A stretch of 64,000 bases of DNA from Anderseniella sp039978075 (GCA_039978075.1 JBDWCA010000004.1:1-64000); one strand, 5' to 3'. Numbered from the stretch's first letter, positions 17,639 through 26,177 are shown. Made by a program: numbers and translations. Notes: generated by a model not told the origin, from the letters alone.

Positions 17639-18235
17639 TTATGAATTCGATACAGCGTGTACCGTCAGGTCTTCCACAATGGCCCTTGATTGCCGGCAGT
17701 CTGCAAGGCCGGGTTTGCAAATGAAATGCAACTCCTCTTTATGTTGTTTCGTCCCCGGAATGGTTAGCAGAGCCAGGTCCGCATAAGGGCCGCCGCCAAG
17801 TCTTACCAGACAGTCTATTTCGTTGGTTCTGACCAACTCAATATCGGTTGTCTGGGTTGAGTTGCGTACGTATGGCTTCAGGCTGACGTTGTGGTTCGGC
17901 CAACTTGTTGGCAGAATTGCCACCGCCTTGGGACAGATTCCGATGCTGAATTTCTTGCTGTTGATGTCTGGCGCAATCGCTTCCGTGGCTTCTGTCAGAT
18001 CTTCAAATAGCCTGGAAATTCGAGGCAGATATACCTCTGCCTCCACCGTTAGAAGCAGCCCATGCGGCAACCGGCGGAATAGGGCAACACCCAGAGATGT
18101 TTCCAGTTTTCTGACCTGTTGGCTAACGGCGCCTGCGGTCACGCCAAGCTCGCTGGCTGCCATCTTGAAACTGAGATGGCGGGCTGCGGCTTCGAAGGCG
18201 CGCAATGAGTTCAGTGAGGGAAGTCTGTAGGTCAT
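17639..18235 (-). CDS. LysR-type regulator with shortened effector domain
   Basis: 198 residues starting at ATG 18235. The N-terminus is a complete GcvA-like winged HTH (LPSLNSLRAFEAAARHLSF, then MAASELGVTAGAVSQQVRKL) and linker helix. The effector domain stops after its first lobe (RTNEIDCLVRLGGGPYADL, EELHFICKPGL, EDLTVHA), about 100 residues short of the usual ~300. Only 44 bases separate its stop from the end of ridA, so there is no room for the missing part. It is divergent from the ATC-hydrolase gene (150-base gap), the usual arrangement for a LysR target. It may still bind DNA, or be decaying. Confidence 0.8.
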   Translation of the reverse strand: MTYRLPSLNSLRAFEAAARHLSFKMAASELGVTAGAVSQQVRKLETSLGVALFRRLPHGLLLTVEAEVYLPRISRLFEDLTEATEAIAPDINSKKFSIGICPKAVAILPTSWPNHNVSLKPYVRNSTQTTDIELVRTNEIDCLVRLGGGPYADLALLTIPGTKQHKEELHFICKPGLADCRQSRAIVEDLTVHAVSNS

Positions 18236-18385
18236 GGTTTTCTCCGGGACCGACAATTGCACAAAACATGCGGCCTGGAGACTCAGAATTTCTATCCCTG
18301 CAACGCAGTTATTCTGAGTTGTACGATTGTCTTCCCGAACCATAGTTATCAGCCAGGATACGGATGACATAAGGAAGGGCAGACA
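18236..18385. promoter_or_regulatory. Divergent promoter region of LysR gene and ATC-hydrolase gene
   Basis: 150 bases between two divergent starts, the expected position for a LysR binding site of T-N11-A type. I see no unambiguous operator. AAGGAAGG just before 18386 is the ribosome binding site of the downstream gene. Confidence 0.4.
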
Positions 18386-18871
18386 ATGACTGACAGACAA
18401 CCCAATCCGCTGGTTTATGACGCCATTAAGGAACGCGGCAGGGCGTATCTCATGGTGTTTCGGGAACTGTCGAAGCGCTATGGCCAGGCTGAAGCCATCA
18501 GTGTCATGCGCAGCGCCAGTTATGAGCATGGCCTGGCAATTGGCAAACCGCTGGCGTGCTTTGCCCCGCGAGATTTTGCGGGAATGGCCGAAGGCCATGC
18601 GAAAGCGCCTGACAAAGGCGCGACGTTTTCACCCGATATCAGGCAACTGGACGACAGCTGTCTGGAAGTGCAGATGATGACCTGTCCGATAAAGGACGCA
18701 TGGGTTGAGGCAGGGTGCAGCGATGAAGAAATCTGCACCTTGCTTGGGTGCGCAACTGCGCTGGATGAGGGCACGTTCGACGCCGCCGGTTTCAATTACG
18801 AAATCGAATTGTGGTCGCCAGGCAGGCAAGGTTGCTGCCTGACGAAGATCACAGAGAAAACACAGCCCTAG
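18386..18871 (+). CDS. L-2-amino-thiazoline-4-carboxylic acid hydrolase family protein
   Basis: 161 residues; start ATG 18386 behind AAGGAAGG. The C-terminal half carries the pattern of the ATC hydrolase family: MMTCPIKDAWVEAG, CTLLGCATALDEGTFDAAGF and a closing GCCLTKI. The founding members ring-open 2-amino-thiazoline-4-carboxylate in the L-cysteine pathway, but most homologues are uncharacterised and contain only the Cys-rich core. Neighbours are a short LysR regulator (divergent) and a NYN gene (convergent, 4-base overlap). The actual substrate is unknown. Confidence 0.72.
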   Translation: MTDRQPNPLVYDAIKERGRAYLMVFRELSKRYGQAEAISVMRSASYEHGLAIGKPLACFAPRDFAGMAEGHAKAPDKGATFSPDIRQLDDSCLEVQMMTCPIKDAWVEAGCSDEEICTLLGCATALDEGTFDAAGFNYEIELWSPGRQGCCLTKITEKTQP

Positions 18872-19473
18872 ATTTCAGCAAATTCCTCGAAATCATCATT
18901 CGGCTGGGCTGGGCCATTGTCGCGTTGATTGTCCTTGTTGCCGGACGGTGCCCTGCCGATCTTGGCCTGCAGTGATTTCAGGTCAACGAACTGGTCGGCC
19001 TGGCGGCGCAACTCGTCGGCTATCATTGGCGGGCGGATGGCCATTGAGGAAATCACTGTTACCCGGCAGCCCTTGGACTGGGCAGCTTCAACCAGCGAAC
19101 GAAAGTCGCCGTCGCCGGAAAACAGGATGATGTGATCCAGCGATGAGCAGAGCTGCATGATATCAACGGCGATCTCGATGTCCATGTTGCCCTTGACCTT
19201 GCGCCTGCCGGCAGCGTCGGTGAACTCCTTTGCAGGCTTGGTCACGACCATGAAACCGTTATAGTCGAGCCAGTCGATAAGCGGGCGGATCGGCGAATAG
19301 TCGGCATCGTCTAAAAGAGCGGTGTAATAGATTGCGCGGGTAAGTCTGGTGCCGTCTTCAAACATCTTCAGCATGTTCTTGTAATCGATGTCGAAACCCA
19401 GCGCCTTGGCAGTTGCGTACAGGTTGGACCCGTCAATAAAAAGAGCCGTGCGTTCGTCTTTATAAAGGCGCAT
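18868..19473 (-). CDS. NYN-domain (LabA/DUF88-like) protein
   Basis: 201 residues of the PIN-like NYN nuclease superfamily. Conserved acidic positions: FIDGSNLY near residue 13, YYTALLDDADYSP, KGNMDIEIAVDIM and LFSGDGDFRSLVEAAQ, which together form a PIN-type metal site, so ribonuclease activity is possible. The C-terminus is a polar, disordered-looking tail (PSGNKDNQRDNGPAQPNDDF). In related genomes this gene usually sits near smpB and rpoZ; here it marks the return from the accessory block to the conserved order. Confidence 0.85.
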   Translation of the reverse strand: MRLYKDERTALFIDGSNLYATAKALGFDIDYKNMLKMFEDGTRLTRAIYYTALLDDADYSPIRPLIDWLDYNGFMVVTKPAKEFTDAAGRRKVKGNMDIEIAVDIMQLCSSLDHIILFSGDGDFRSLVEAAQSKGCRVTVISSMAIRPPMIADELRRQADQFVDLKSLQAKIGRAPSGNKDNQRDNGPAQPNDDFEEFAEI

Positions 19474-19592
19474 TTGAAATCTCCTGAATCAAAATTGATT
19501 GATGAAATAGCGAAGTGGAATAAAGGCTTCAAATTAATGTGGTGGGTGTGCCACAAGATGACAACTGACGCAATTGGGAACGGCACGCCATC

Positions 19593-20108
19593 ATGATTCT
19601 GATCGGATTGGGCAGCAATATGACGGGGCCGTGGGGCACCCCCCGCGATTGTGTCGGACGGGCGCTTGCAGCGCTTGACAAGCAACCGCTCAAATTGCGC
19701 AAGGCCTCGACGCTAATTGAAACCACCCCGTTCGGCAGGCAGGACCAACCCAGTTACATCAATGCTGTGGCGCGGATTGAAACCCGTGTGCGGGCGCTGC
19801 AGCTGCTGCAGGTTCTACGCACCATTGAGCGCGCTGCCGGGCGCGAACGGCGCGAGCGCTGGGGGGAGCGGACTCTCGATCTCGACATTCTGGATTACAA
19901 TGGCGTGGTTCTGGAGGACGGTGTTGAGCAGTCAACCGACGCTGAGCTGGTGTTGCCACATCCTGCGATTGCAGAGCGCGAGTTTGTGCTGGCGCCAATT
20001 GCCGAAATTGCGCCGCGCTGGAAACACCCGGTAACCGGGATGACGGCCAGAGCCATGCTGGCTGGGCTGGACACGGACAAGGGCGGCAAGGTTATCGGAG
20101 GCTCATGA
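19593..20108 (+). CDS. folK: 2-amino-4-hydroxy-6-hydroxymethyldihydropteridine diphosphokinase
   Basis: Transfers pyrophosphate from ATP to 6-hydroxymethyl-7,8-dihydropterin in folate synthesis. 171 residues, with GLGSNMTGPWGTPRDCV at the N-terminus, TTPFGRQDQPSYINAV, IERAAGRERRERWGERTLDLDIL (the HPPK signature) and VLPHPAIAEREFVLAPIAEI. Start ATG 19593 follows the divergent NYN gene. folB and folP, its common partners, are not adjacent. The stop overlaps the next gene by 4 bases (ATGA). Confidence 0.95.
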   Translation: MILIGLGSNMTGPWGTPRDCVGRALAALDKQPLKLRKASTLIETTPFGRQDQPSYINAVARIETRVRALQLLQVLRTIERAAGRERRERWGERTLDLDILDYNGVVLEDGVEQSTDAELVLPHPAIAEREFVLAPIAEIAPRWKHPVTGMTARAMLAGLDTDKGGKVIGGS

Positions 20109-20686
20109 ATACCCAGACCCACCTGCTTTTGGCCTCGGCGCTACTGACCAGGCGCGGCGAAAAAGCCCGCAATGTGGCTATCGTCGTGGGGGCGTTGCTG
20201 CCGGATGTTCCGGTGTTCGCCCTGTTCGGTATTGCCAGTGCGATGGGATATACGAGCCAGGATGTTTTTGGTGATTTCTATTTTCGCGAGGAAATGCGCA
20301 ATCTCATGGGCGCATTCAATTCGTTTTTTGTTGCCGCATTGATTGCCGCAACCGGATGGTTAGGTCGCGAGAAATGGTGGGGGTGGCCGATGGTCTTTTT
20401 CGCGGCAGCCATGACGGTCCATGCCGCTAGCGACCTGCCGGTGCATGTGGATGACGGACACCGCCATTTCTGGCCGTTCAGCAGTTTCGTGTTCAATTCA
20501 CCATTATCCTACTGGGACCGGTCTCATCATGGCGGTGTTGTGTCCGCGATCGAAGCGGTGCTGGGTATCGTTTGCGCGATTGTGCTGTGGCGACGGTTTC
20601 CCGTCACGTGGATCAGGGCTTTGTGTGCATTGGCAATTACAGCCTATATTGCAGTTCCTGCCTACTGGATATGGATGTTCGGATAA
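20105..20686 (+). CDS. Integral membrane protein, putative metal-dependent hydrolase
   Basis: 193 residues with four or five hydrophobic helices. Conserved-looking polar motifs sit at membrane boundaries: MNTQTHLLLASAL, GALLPDVPVFALF, HAASDLPVHVDDGHRHFWPF and SPLSYWDRSHHGG. The His/Asp cluster resembles the membrane-bound YdjM/DUF457 hydrolase group. Homologues are sometimes labelled cobalamin biosynthesis protein without support, so I do not use that name. Coupled to folK by ATGA and immediately followed by an ABM-like gene. Confidence 0.7.
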   Translation: MNTQTHLLLASALLTRRGEKARNVAIVVGALLPDVPVFALFGIASAMGYTSQDVFGDFYFREEMRNLMGAFNSFFVAALIAATGWLGREKWWGWPMVFFAAAMTVHAASDLPVHVDDGHRHFWPFSSFVFNSPLSYWDRSHHGGVVSAIEAVLGIVCAIVLWRRFPVTWIRALCALAITAYIAVPAYWIWMFG

Positions 20687-21289
20687 ATGTTGGCCCTGTT
20701 TTTTGAAGTGCTGCCCAAGCCCGGTCATGAGGATCATTATTTCCGTCATGTGGGCATGCTTAAGCCAGTGCTGGAACAACATACAGGCATGACCTGGCTG
20801 GACCGGTTCAAGTCATTGACCCGGGACCGGGTGATCCTGTCGCATCAATTGTGGGAGGATGACGCAGCAATAGCGCGATGGCGGGAAGACAGGCAACATC
20901 AGGGCTCGCAAACGGCTGGCCGGTATAGCCATTTTGAAGATTATCGTATCCGTATTGCCGAGGTGTTCACGAAGGTCGAGCGGGGCGGGCCAATGGAACA
21001 GTTCGAATTGGGGCCTGATGCCACCGGCAGCTACATCGTCGCAGGCCACAGCAGTGACAAACCGGTGGATGGTTTTGATGAAAGTTTTGCCAGCGTCAAC
21101 ATCGCCAATAACTATGTCAGCCTGGCAACGGTTGCCAGCGCACAAGATGCCGGCCAGCTGCTGGCCCGGTTGAATGAGGATGAAAGCATGCTGTGGGGGT
21201 TTGCCGCTCGAATGACCAGGGATTACGGCATGTTTGATCGTGACCAGTCGCCACAGGATTATCCGCCGGTTGAGCGGGCTGACGGCTGA
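20687..21289 (+). CDS. Antibiotic-biosynthesis-monooxygenase-like protein
   Basis: 200 residues. The N-terminal ~95 residues (LALFFEVLPKPGHEDHYFRH, LDRFKSL, ILSHQLWEDDAAIARWREDR, YSHFEDYRIRIAEVF) match the dimeric alpha-beta barrel of ABM-domain proteins, usually cofactor-poor oxygenases or small-molecule binding domains. The C-terminal half is less clear and might be a degenerate second barrel. ATG starts directly after the TAA of the preceding gene, and the end overlaps convergently by 31 bases with the MFS gene. Function unknown. Confidence 0.7.
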   Translation: MLALFFEVLPKPGHEDHYFRHVGMLKPVLEQHTGMTWLDRFKSLTRDRVILSHQLWEDDAAIARWREDRQHQGSQTAGRYSHFEDYRIRIAEVFTKVERGGPMEQFELGPDATGSYIVAGHSSDKPVDGFDESFASVNIANNYVSLATVASAQDAGQLLARLNEDESMLWGFAARMTRDYGMFDRDQSPQDYPPVERADG

Positions 21290-22476
21290 ACGTCCGCAGC
21301 GGACAACCTGCCTGCCGCCAACATCAGCAATGCGCCCAGCGCACCGATACCGACCGCCATCGCCAGCATCAGGTCGTATCCGCCAATCTGCCAGGCCAGC
21401 GATCCAATGGTAGGACCGGCGGCAAACCCGCTGATATATACCATGGCAGTCATGCCGGAGATGACGCCGAAGTTGGCGCGGCCCAGCAATTCCGCTGTCA
21501 GTACCGGTCGCATAATGCTGGTTACTCCGTTGCCAAGTCCCTGCAGGAACACGAAACTCGCCAACAGCACCGGCCACGCGGTTGCGCCCATCAGGCTAAG
21601 TGCGGCAGCCGACATGGCAAACTGGCATGAAATGGCGATGACAAGACTGGGCACCCGATGTTCAATTCCCATGACCATGGTCCGGCCAACTACCTGCATC
21701 GGGCCGATCATGGAAATGGCGAGAATAGCGGTTTCCCTGGCAAACCCGCGTTCGCTGAGCAGCGGGATGGTGTGGGTTATCATGATGCCGGTGTTCATCG
21801 AAATCATGGCCAGGCCCAAAGCGAGCGCCCAGAACGCAGGCTTGCGCGCGATGCGCATTGGCTCCCTGGCATTGCGGCTTGATGGCGCAGACGCTGCATC
21901 TCCGATCTGTTCCGCCCGGCTTGCCGCCCACCACATCAGTGGCACTGCAATCACGATGATTACGGTGGCAAACACCAGCGCCGCGCCGCGCCATCCAAAA
22001 GAGGACGACAGAAAAAACGCAGCAGGAAATGAGACTGTACCGGCTAGGCCCGCCATCAGGGAGACGATGGTAATGCCGCGCCTGGCGCGCGATCCCAGCG
22101 TTCGGGTCAGGACGGCAAAGCAGGGTTCATACAGACATCCGGCAAGCGTGATGCCGATGCCGAACCATACAAGGTAGAACTGCCACAACTGGGTTACCTG
22201 TGTCAGCATCACCAGCAGCATGGCACCTGCAAGCGCGCTACCACACAATACCATTGGTCCAAGTCCCCGGTCGATCAGCCTGCCGGCTACCGGGGCCATC
22301 GCCGCAGATGTCAGCACGGCCAGTGTGAAAGCGCCGGTCAGTCCCGTCTTGGACCAGCCGAATTCCTGCTCCCATTGTAACAGCAGGGCAGGGAAGGAGT
22401 AATACAGCGAGGCCCACAGGATTGTCTCGGCAATTGCCAGTGGCCAGACAAGTTTATGGAATTGTCGAGATTGCAT
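21259..22476 (-). CDS. Major facilitator superfamily transporter
   Basis: 405 residues from ATG 22476; the frame extends upstream but only this start gives a normal MFS N-terminus. About 12 hydrophobic helices, with the cytoplasmic loop AGRLIDRGLGPM (A-motif-like) between helices 2 and 3 and a charged central loop (SRAEQIGDAASAPSSRNAREP). The pattern resembles the oxalate/formate or BcrC-independent MFS_1 exporters; no substrate can be assigned. It lies convergent to the ABM-like gene and divergent from rpoZ. Confidence 0.85.
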   Translation of the reverse strand: MQSRQFHKLVWPLAIAETILWASLYYSFPALLLQWEQEFGWSKTGLTGAFTLAVLTSAAMAPVAGRLIDRGLGPMVLCGSALAGAMLLVMLTQVTQLWQFYLVWFGIGITLAGCLYEPCFAVLTRTLGSRARRGITIVSLMAGLAGTVSFPAAFFLSSSFGWRGAALVFATVIIVIAVPLMWWAASRAEQIGDAASAPSSRNAREPMRIARKPAFWALALGLAMISMNTGIMITHTIPLLSERGFARETAILAISMIGPMQVVGRTMVMGIEHRVPSLVIAISCQFAMSAAALSLMGATAWPVLLASFVFLQGLGNGVTSIMRPVLTAELLGRANFGVISGMTAMVYISGFAAGPTIGSLAWQIGGYDLMLAMAVGIGALGALLMLAAGRLSAADVQPSARSTGG

Positions 22477-22628
22477 TGAAGGTAATACCAAAGGAACGGC
22501 TTGTTGACCCTTTTGCCTGTAGGATAGACCGTTCTGCGGCAACCGCACACTTGCTTTCTTGCATTTGTGTGGCTAAAAGCCCACTTAAGTTCCAGCTGAC
22601 ACTTAATATTTGTAAGGATCCAAGCTTC
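22477..22628. promoter_or_regulatory. Divergent promoter region of MFS gene and rpoZ
   Basis: 152 bases without a gene. AAGGA at 22615-22619 is the ribosome binding site of rpoZ. AT-rich sequence about 22600-22615 (CTTAATATTTG) could be the -10 area of an rpoZ promoter, but no matching -35 is clear. Confidence 0.35.
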
Positions 22629-23045
22629 ATGGCACGCGTTACCGTTGAAGACTGCATCGAAAAACTGCCGAACCGGTTTGAACTGGTTCTGATGTCTGCG
22701 CATCGCGCCCGCATGATCTCGCAGGGAGCGCCTTTGACGCTCGATCGCGATAATGACAAAAACCCTGTTGTGGCCCTGCGCGAGATTGGCGATACCACTA
22801 TCGACGTGGAAGACCTTCGTGAAGATTATGTCCATTCCATGCAGAAGCATGTTGAGGTGGATGAACCGGAAGAAAGCGCAGTACCGCTGCTCTTGGCCGG
22901 CAATGAGCCTGACCAGGCAGAACCGGCTCCCACCGAGCAGGATGGTCAGGACGGCTATGATCGCATGAGCGAAGACGATCTGTTGCGCGGCCTTGAAGGT
23001 TTGCCACCTGCAGAAAGCCCTGGCTCGCAGCGGTCCGGTTACTGA
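22629..23045 (+). CDS. rpoZ: RNA polymerase omega subunit
   Basis: 138 residues. Omega helps assemble RNA polymerase and, in many bacteria, forms part of a ppGpp binding site. MARVTVEDCIEKLPNRFELV, ALREIGDTTIDVEDL and an acidic C-terminal tail are typical. Start ATG 22629 follows AAGGATCCAAGCTTC; the open frame reaching back to 22422 is not used because the omega N-terminus begins here. It is followed by a strong terminator, then by rsh, the ppGpp synthetase, a conserved pairing. Confidence 0.95.
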   Translation: MARVTVEDCIEKLPNRFELVLMSAHRARMISQGAPLTLDRDNDKNPVVALREIGDTTIDVEDLREDYVHSMQKHVEVDEPEESAVPLLLAGNEPDQAEPAPTEQDGQDGYDRMSEDDLLRGLEGLPPAESPGSQRSGY

Positions 23046-23074
23046 TACCAGACCTTCAAAAGTTTACCTGATTT

Positions 23075-23116
23075 TCAACCGGAGCAATTCAGCATTGCTC
23101 CGGTTGTTTTGTTTTC
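23075..23116 (+). terminator. Rho-independent terminator after rpoZ
   Basis: Perfect 13-base stem CAACCGGAGCAAT / ATTGCTCCGGTTG (23076-23088 and 23094-23106) with a 5-base loop, followed by TTTTGTTTT. It should separate rpoZ transcription from rsh, implying that rsh has its own promoter in the next 65 bases. Confidence 0.88.
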
Positions 23117-23182
23117 CGGCTCCCGATTGTGTCTGCTACACTGCGATAACTGGGATGTTCACTTGATTGAATTGAATAAGGC

Positions 23183-25354
23183 ATGATGCGGCAATACGAG
23201 TTGGTGGAAAGGGTCACAAGCTATGACCCTGACGCAAATGAAGCCATGCTCAACAAGGCTTATGTCTATGCCATGAAGGCACATGGCCATCAGGTCAGGG
23301 CCTCCGGCGACCCTTACTTTACCCATCCACTGGAAGTCGCTGCCATTCTGACCGAGATGAAGCTGGGTGATGCGACCATTGCGGCCGCCTTGCTGCACGA
23401 TGTCGTGGAGGACACCGAGGCGACACTTGCCGAAATCGAGCAGTTGTTTGGTGGCGAGATTTCCGAGTTGGTTGAAGGCCTCACCAAGATCAAGCGGCTG
23501 GACCTGATTTCCAAGGAGGCAGCACAGGCTGAAAATCTGCGCAAGTTGCTGCTGGCCATGTCGCGTGATGCGCGCGTCCTGCTGGTCAAGCTGGCTGACC
23601 GGCTGCACAATATGCGTACCCTGCATCATGTGAAGCCGGATAAACGTGCCCGCATTGCCAAGGAGACCATGGACATCTATGCGCCACTGGCCGGCCGCAT
23701 GGGAATGCATACCATGCGTGAGGAACTGGACGATATTGCCTTTAAGGCGCTGTATCCGGAAGCGCGTGACGGCATCATGAAACGGCTCGAAGCACTGAGG
23801 GCGGAATCAGGCGACATCCTTACCAACATTGAAGAACGGCTTACCGAACAATTGGCGGCAAACGGTATAGGTGCGCATGTGTCGGGCCGGGAGAAAAGGG
23901 CCTATTCGATCTGGCGCAAGATGCAGCGCAAGCATTTGTCACTGGGCCAGCTGTCAGACATTTTCGGGTTCCGGATTATCGTGGCCAGTGAAGCTGACTG
24001 CTACAAGGCGTTGGGTGTGGCCCATACTGCCTGGCGGGTGGTGCCGGGCAGGTTCAAAGATTACATCTCTAACCCGAAGCAGAACGACTACCGCTCCATT
24101 CACACCACGGTTATCGGTCCGCACCGCAAACGTGTGGAACTTCAGATCAGGACACAGGCGATGGACGATATCGCTGAACGCGGTGTGGCTGCCCACAGCT
24201 TCTACAAGGATGCCGCCGATCCGATGGCGGCGGAACGCGGGGTCAGGCTGCCGCATGGGGATTCCAATTCATTCAGATGGTTGCGGTCACTTGTTGAAAC
24301 CCTTGCCGAGGGTGATAATCCGGGTGAATTTCTGGAGAGTACAAGACTTGAGCTGTTTGCCGACCAGGTGTTCTGTTTCACACCGAAGGGGGCACTGATT
24401 GCTCTGCCCAAGGGGGCGAACGCCATTGATTTTGCCTATGCGGTACACACCGATATCGGGAATTCGTGTGTGGGGTGCCGGATCAATGGCCGGCATGCGC
24501 CCCTGATGACTGAACTCGCCAATGGAGATGAAGTTGAAGTCATAAGATCGCAAGCCCAGACACCGCCGGCGGCCTGGGAAAAAGTGGTGCATACCGGCAA
24601 GGCGCGTGCAGCCATAAGGCGGGCGACCAGATTTGCTGTGCGCGCCCAGTATGCCGGACTGGGGCGTGAGATAATTGAGCGTCATCTTGCGCGTTTCGAT
24701 GCCACGTACAACAAGAAGCAGTTTGGCGAAGCCATGCGAAAACTTGGTGTTTCGTCTGCCGAAGATGGTCTGGCAGCCGTTGGTCGTGGTGAGCTGGCGG
24801 CGCGTGATGTGATGAATGCGCTGGGATTTGAAGGCGAGCGTGAAGCGCCCAAGCGTGACATTCGAAAATCACGCACTGTTCAGCAGGAAGGCGGCGTGTC
24901 TTCGATCCCTGTTCGCGGTGTCAATCAGAACCTGCCGCTGACCATCGATGCATCGACCGGTGCTGTTCCCGGGGAACGGATTGTGGGTATTCTGAAACCC
25001 GGCGAAGGCATTACGGTTTATCCGATCTTTTCTGCAGCACTGCAGCAGTTTGATGATGAACCGGACCTGTGGATTGATCTGGCCTGGGATGAGGATTCTG
25101 CGACCAGTCTGTATCCGGCCCGTTTGCGGGTTGTTCTGCACAACGAGGTCGGTGCGTTGGGCCAGCTCACCCAAACGGTTGCTGATGGCGGGGCAAACAT
25201 AGAAAACCTGCAGATGACGGATCGGGCGCGTGACTTTTACAATATCGACCTGACGGTAGAAGTTGAAGATGTCAGGCATCTCAATCAAATTATGAATGAA
25301 CTTGCCCGAAAACCATTGATTTCCACGGTGGTTCGCGCGACAGGTTCTGACTGA
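23183..25354 (+). CDS. rsh: Bifunctional (p)ppGpp synthetase/hydrolase (RelA/SpoT homologue)
   Basis: 723 residues, the usual size. The N-terminal HD hydrolase domain is intact (AALLHDVVEDTEATLAE near residue 69), and the synthetase domain has YSIWRKMQRK, DIFGFRIIV and GRFKDYISNPKQNDYRSIHT. RFKD fits the RXKD form found in bifunctional enzymes rather than the EXDD of RelA. A TGS domain (FCFTPKGALIALPKGANAIDFAYAVHTD) and a C-terminal ACT domain (about 650-723) follow. It controls the stringent response, and its neighbour rpoZ encodes a ppGpp target. Single RSH enzymes are typical of Hyphomicrobiales. Confidence 0.96.
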   Translation: MMRQYELVERVTSYDPDANEAMLNKAYVYAMKAHGHQVRASGDPYFTHPLEVAAILTEMKLGDATIAAALLHDVVEDTEATLAEIEQLFGGEISELVEGLTKIKRLDLISKEAAQAENLRKLLLAMSRDARVLLVKLADRLHNMRTLHHVKPDKRARIAKETMDIYAPLAGRMGMHTMREELDDIAFKALYPEARDGIMKRLEALRAESGDILTNIEERLTEQLAANGIGAHVSGREKRAYSIWRKMQRKHLSLGQLSDIFGFRIIVASEADCYKALGVAHTAWRVVPGRFKDYISNPKQNDYRSIHTTVIGPHRKRVELQIRTQAMDDIAERGVAAHSFYKDAADPMAAERGVRLPHGDSNSFRWLRSLVETLAEGDNPGEFLESTRLELFADQVFCFTPKGALIALPKGANAIDFAYAVHTDIGNSCVGCRINGRHAPLMTELANGDEVEVIRSQAQTPPAAWEKVVHTGKARAAIRRATRFAVRAQYAGLGREIIERHLARFDATYNKKQFGEAMRKLGVSSAEDGLAAVGRGELAARDVMNALGFEGEREAPKRDIRKSRTVQQEGGVSSIPVRGVNQNLPLTIDASTGAVPGERIVGILKPGEGITVYPIFSAALQQFDDEPDLWIDLAWDEDSATSLYPARLRVVLHNEVGALGQLTQTVADGGANIENLQMTDRARDFYNIDLTVEVEDVRHLNQIMNELARKPLISTVVRATGSD

Positions 25355-25421
25355 TGGTAGCTTTGGTATAATTGCCGCATTTGCGGTTCAACTAGGATGT
25401 TTCAAAGAAACGGTGACTTTG

Positions 25422-26012
25422 ATGCTTACACAAGATCAGGTGCTCGATGAATTTCGGGCTGCCGGCGCGCTTCTGGAAGGGCATTTCGTGCTGTCTTCCG
25501 GCCTGCACAGCACGCGATATCTGCAGTGCGCCCGGGTGCTGATGGACGCGCGCCGGGCCGGACGCTTATGCGCCACGCTTGCACAAAAGATTGACGCTGC
25601 GGCATTCGGCGAGTTTGATATGGTTGTTTCTCCTGCCATGGGCGGTGTCGTTGTCGGCTATGAAATGGGCAGGCAATTGAAAGTCCCGGCGATTTTTTGC
25701 GAACGCGTTGATGGCAATCTGATGTTTCGCCGTGGATTTGAGATCGAGCCGGGACTGCGCTGCATCATGATTGAGGACATTGTGACAACGGGCCTGTCAT
25801 CGCGCGAGTGTATCACAGCAATAGCGCAGGCCGGCGGTGAGACGGTTGGAGCCGCCTGTCTGGTTGACCGGTCTGGCGGCAAGGCCGATGTGGGAGTGCC
25901 TCTGGTATCGTTGGCACAGCTTGAAGTGCCAACCTTTGAAGCGGACAAGTTGCCACCGGAGCTTGCTGCGACAGAGGCTGTGAAACCAGGGAGCCGAGGC
26001 CTGAAGGCATAG
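25422..26012 (+). CDS. pyrE: Orotate phosphoribosyltransferase
   Basis: Converts orotate and PRPP to OMP in pyrimidine synthesis. From ATG 25422 it is 196 residues; an in-frame GTG at 25413 is possible but less likely. Motifs: FVLSSGLHSTRYLQC, VVSPAMGGVVVGYEMGRQL, FCERVDGNLMFRRGFEI and the PRPP loop MIEDIVTTGLSSRECITAI. This is the longer alphaproteobacterial form with a C-terminal tail (PPELAATEAVKPGSRGLKA). It lies 67 bases after rsh; pyrimidine supply and stringent control often share this locus. Confidence 0.95.
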   Translation: MLTQDQVLDEFRAAGALLEGHFVLSSGLHSTRYLQCARVLMDARRAGRLCATLAQKIDAAAFGEFDMVVSPAMGGVVVGYEMGRQLKVPAIFCERVDGNLMFRRGFEIEPGLRCIMIEDIVTTGLSSRECITAIAQAGGETVGAACLVDRSGGKADVGVPLVSLAQLEVPTFEADKLPPELAATEAVKPGSRGLKA

Positions 26013-26047
26013 ATCAGCGTGGTTTTTGAGTGAAATAATCAAAAACC

Positions 26048-26177
26048 AAAACCCTGATCGCATCCAAAGTTGCTCTAGGTCGGGATCAATTCTGGTTAAG
26101 TTAAACAGAATTCACAAACCTGACAGCTTACAAAATGTTAGAGCAACTTTTACAGGTTTGGTTGTACCCATGTTGCC
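26048..26177 (+). repeat. Dispersed palindromic repeat, copy B plus a partial copy
   Basis: 26114-26177 reads AAACCTGACAGCTTAC, ATGTTAGAGCAACTT, then a GGTTTGGTTGTACCC region and TGTTGCCC, matching the shared repeat. A fragment of its left end (AACCCTGATCGCATCCAAAG, then TTGCTCTAG) lies at about 26048-26077. Two neighbouring pieces suggest a nested or duplicated insertion in the pyrE to DUF2062 gap. Confidence 0.6.

Noticed and set aside
20813..21577. 254-codon minus-strand frame
   Set aside because: Covers parts of the ABM and MFS genes in the wrong phase, with no domain.
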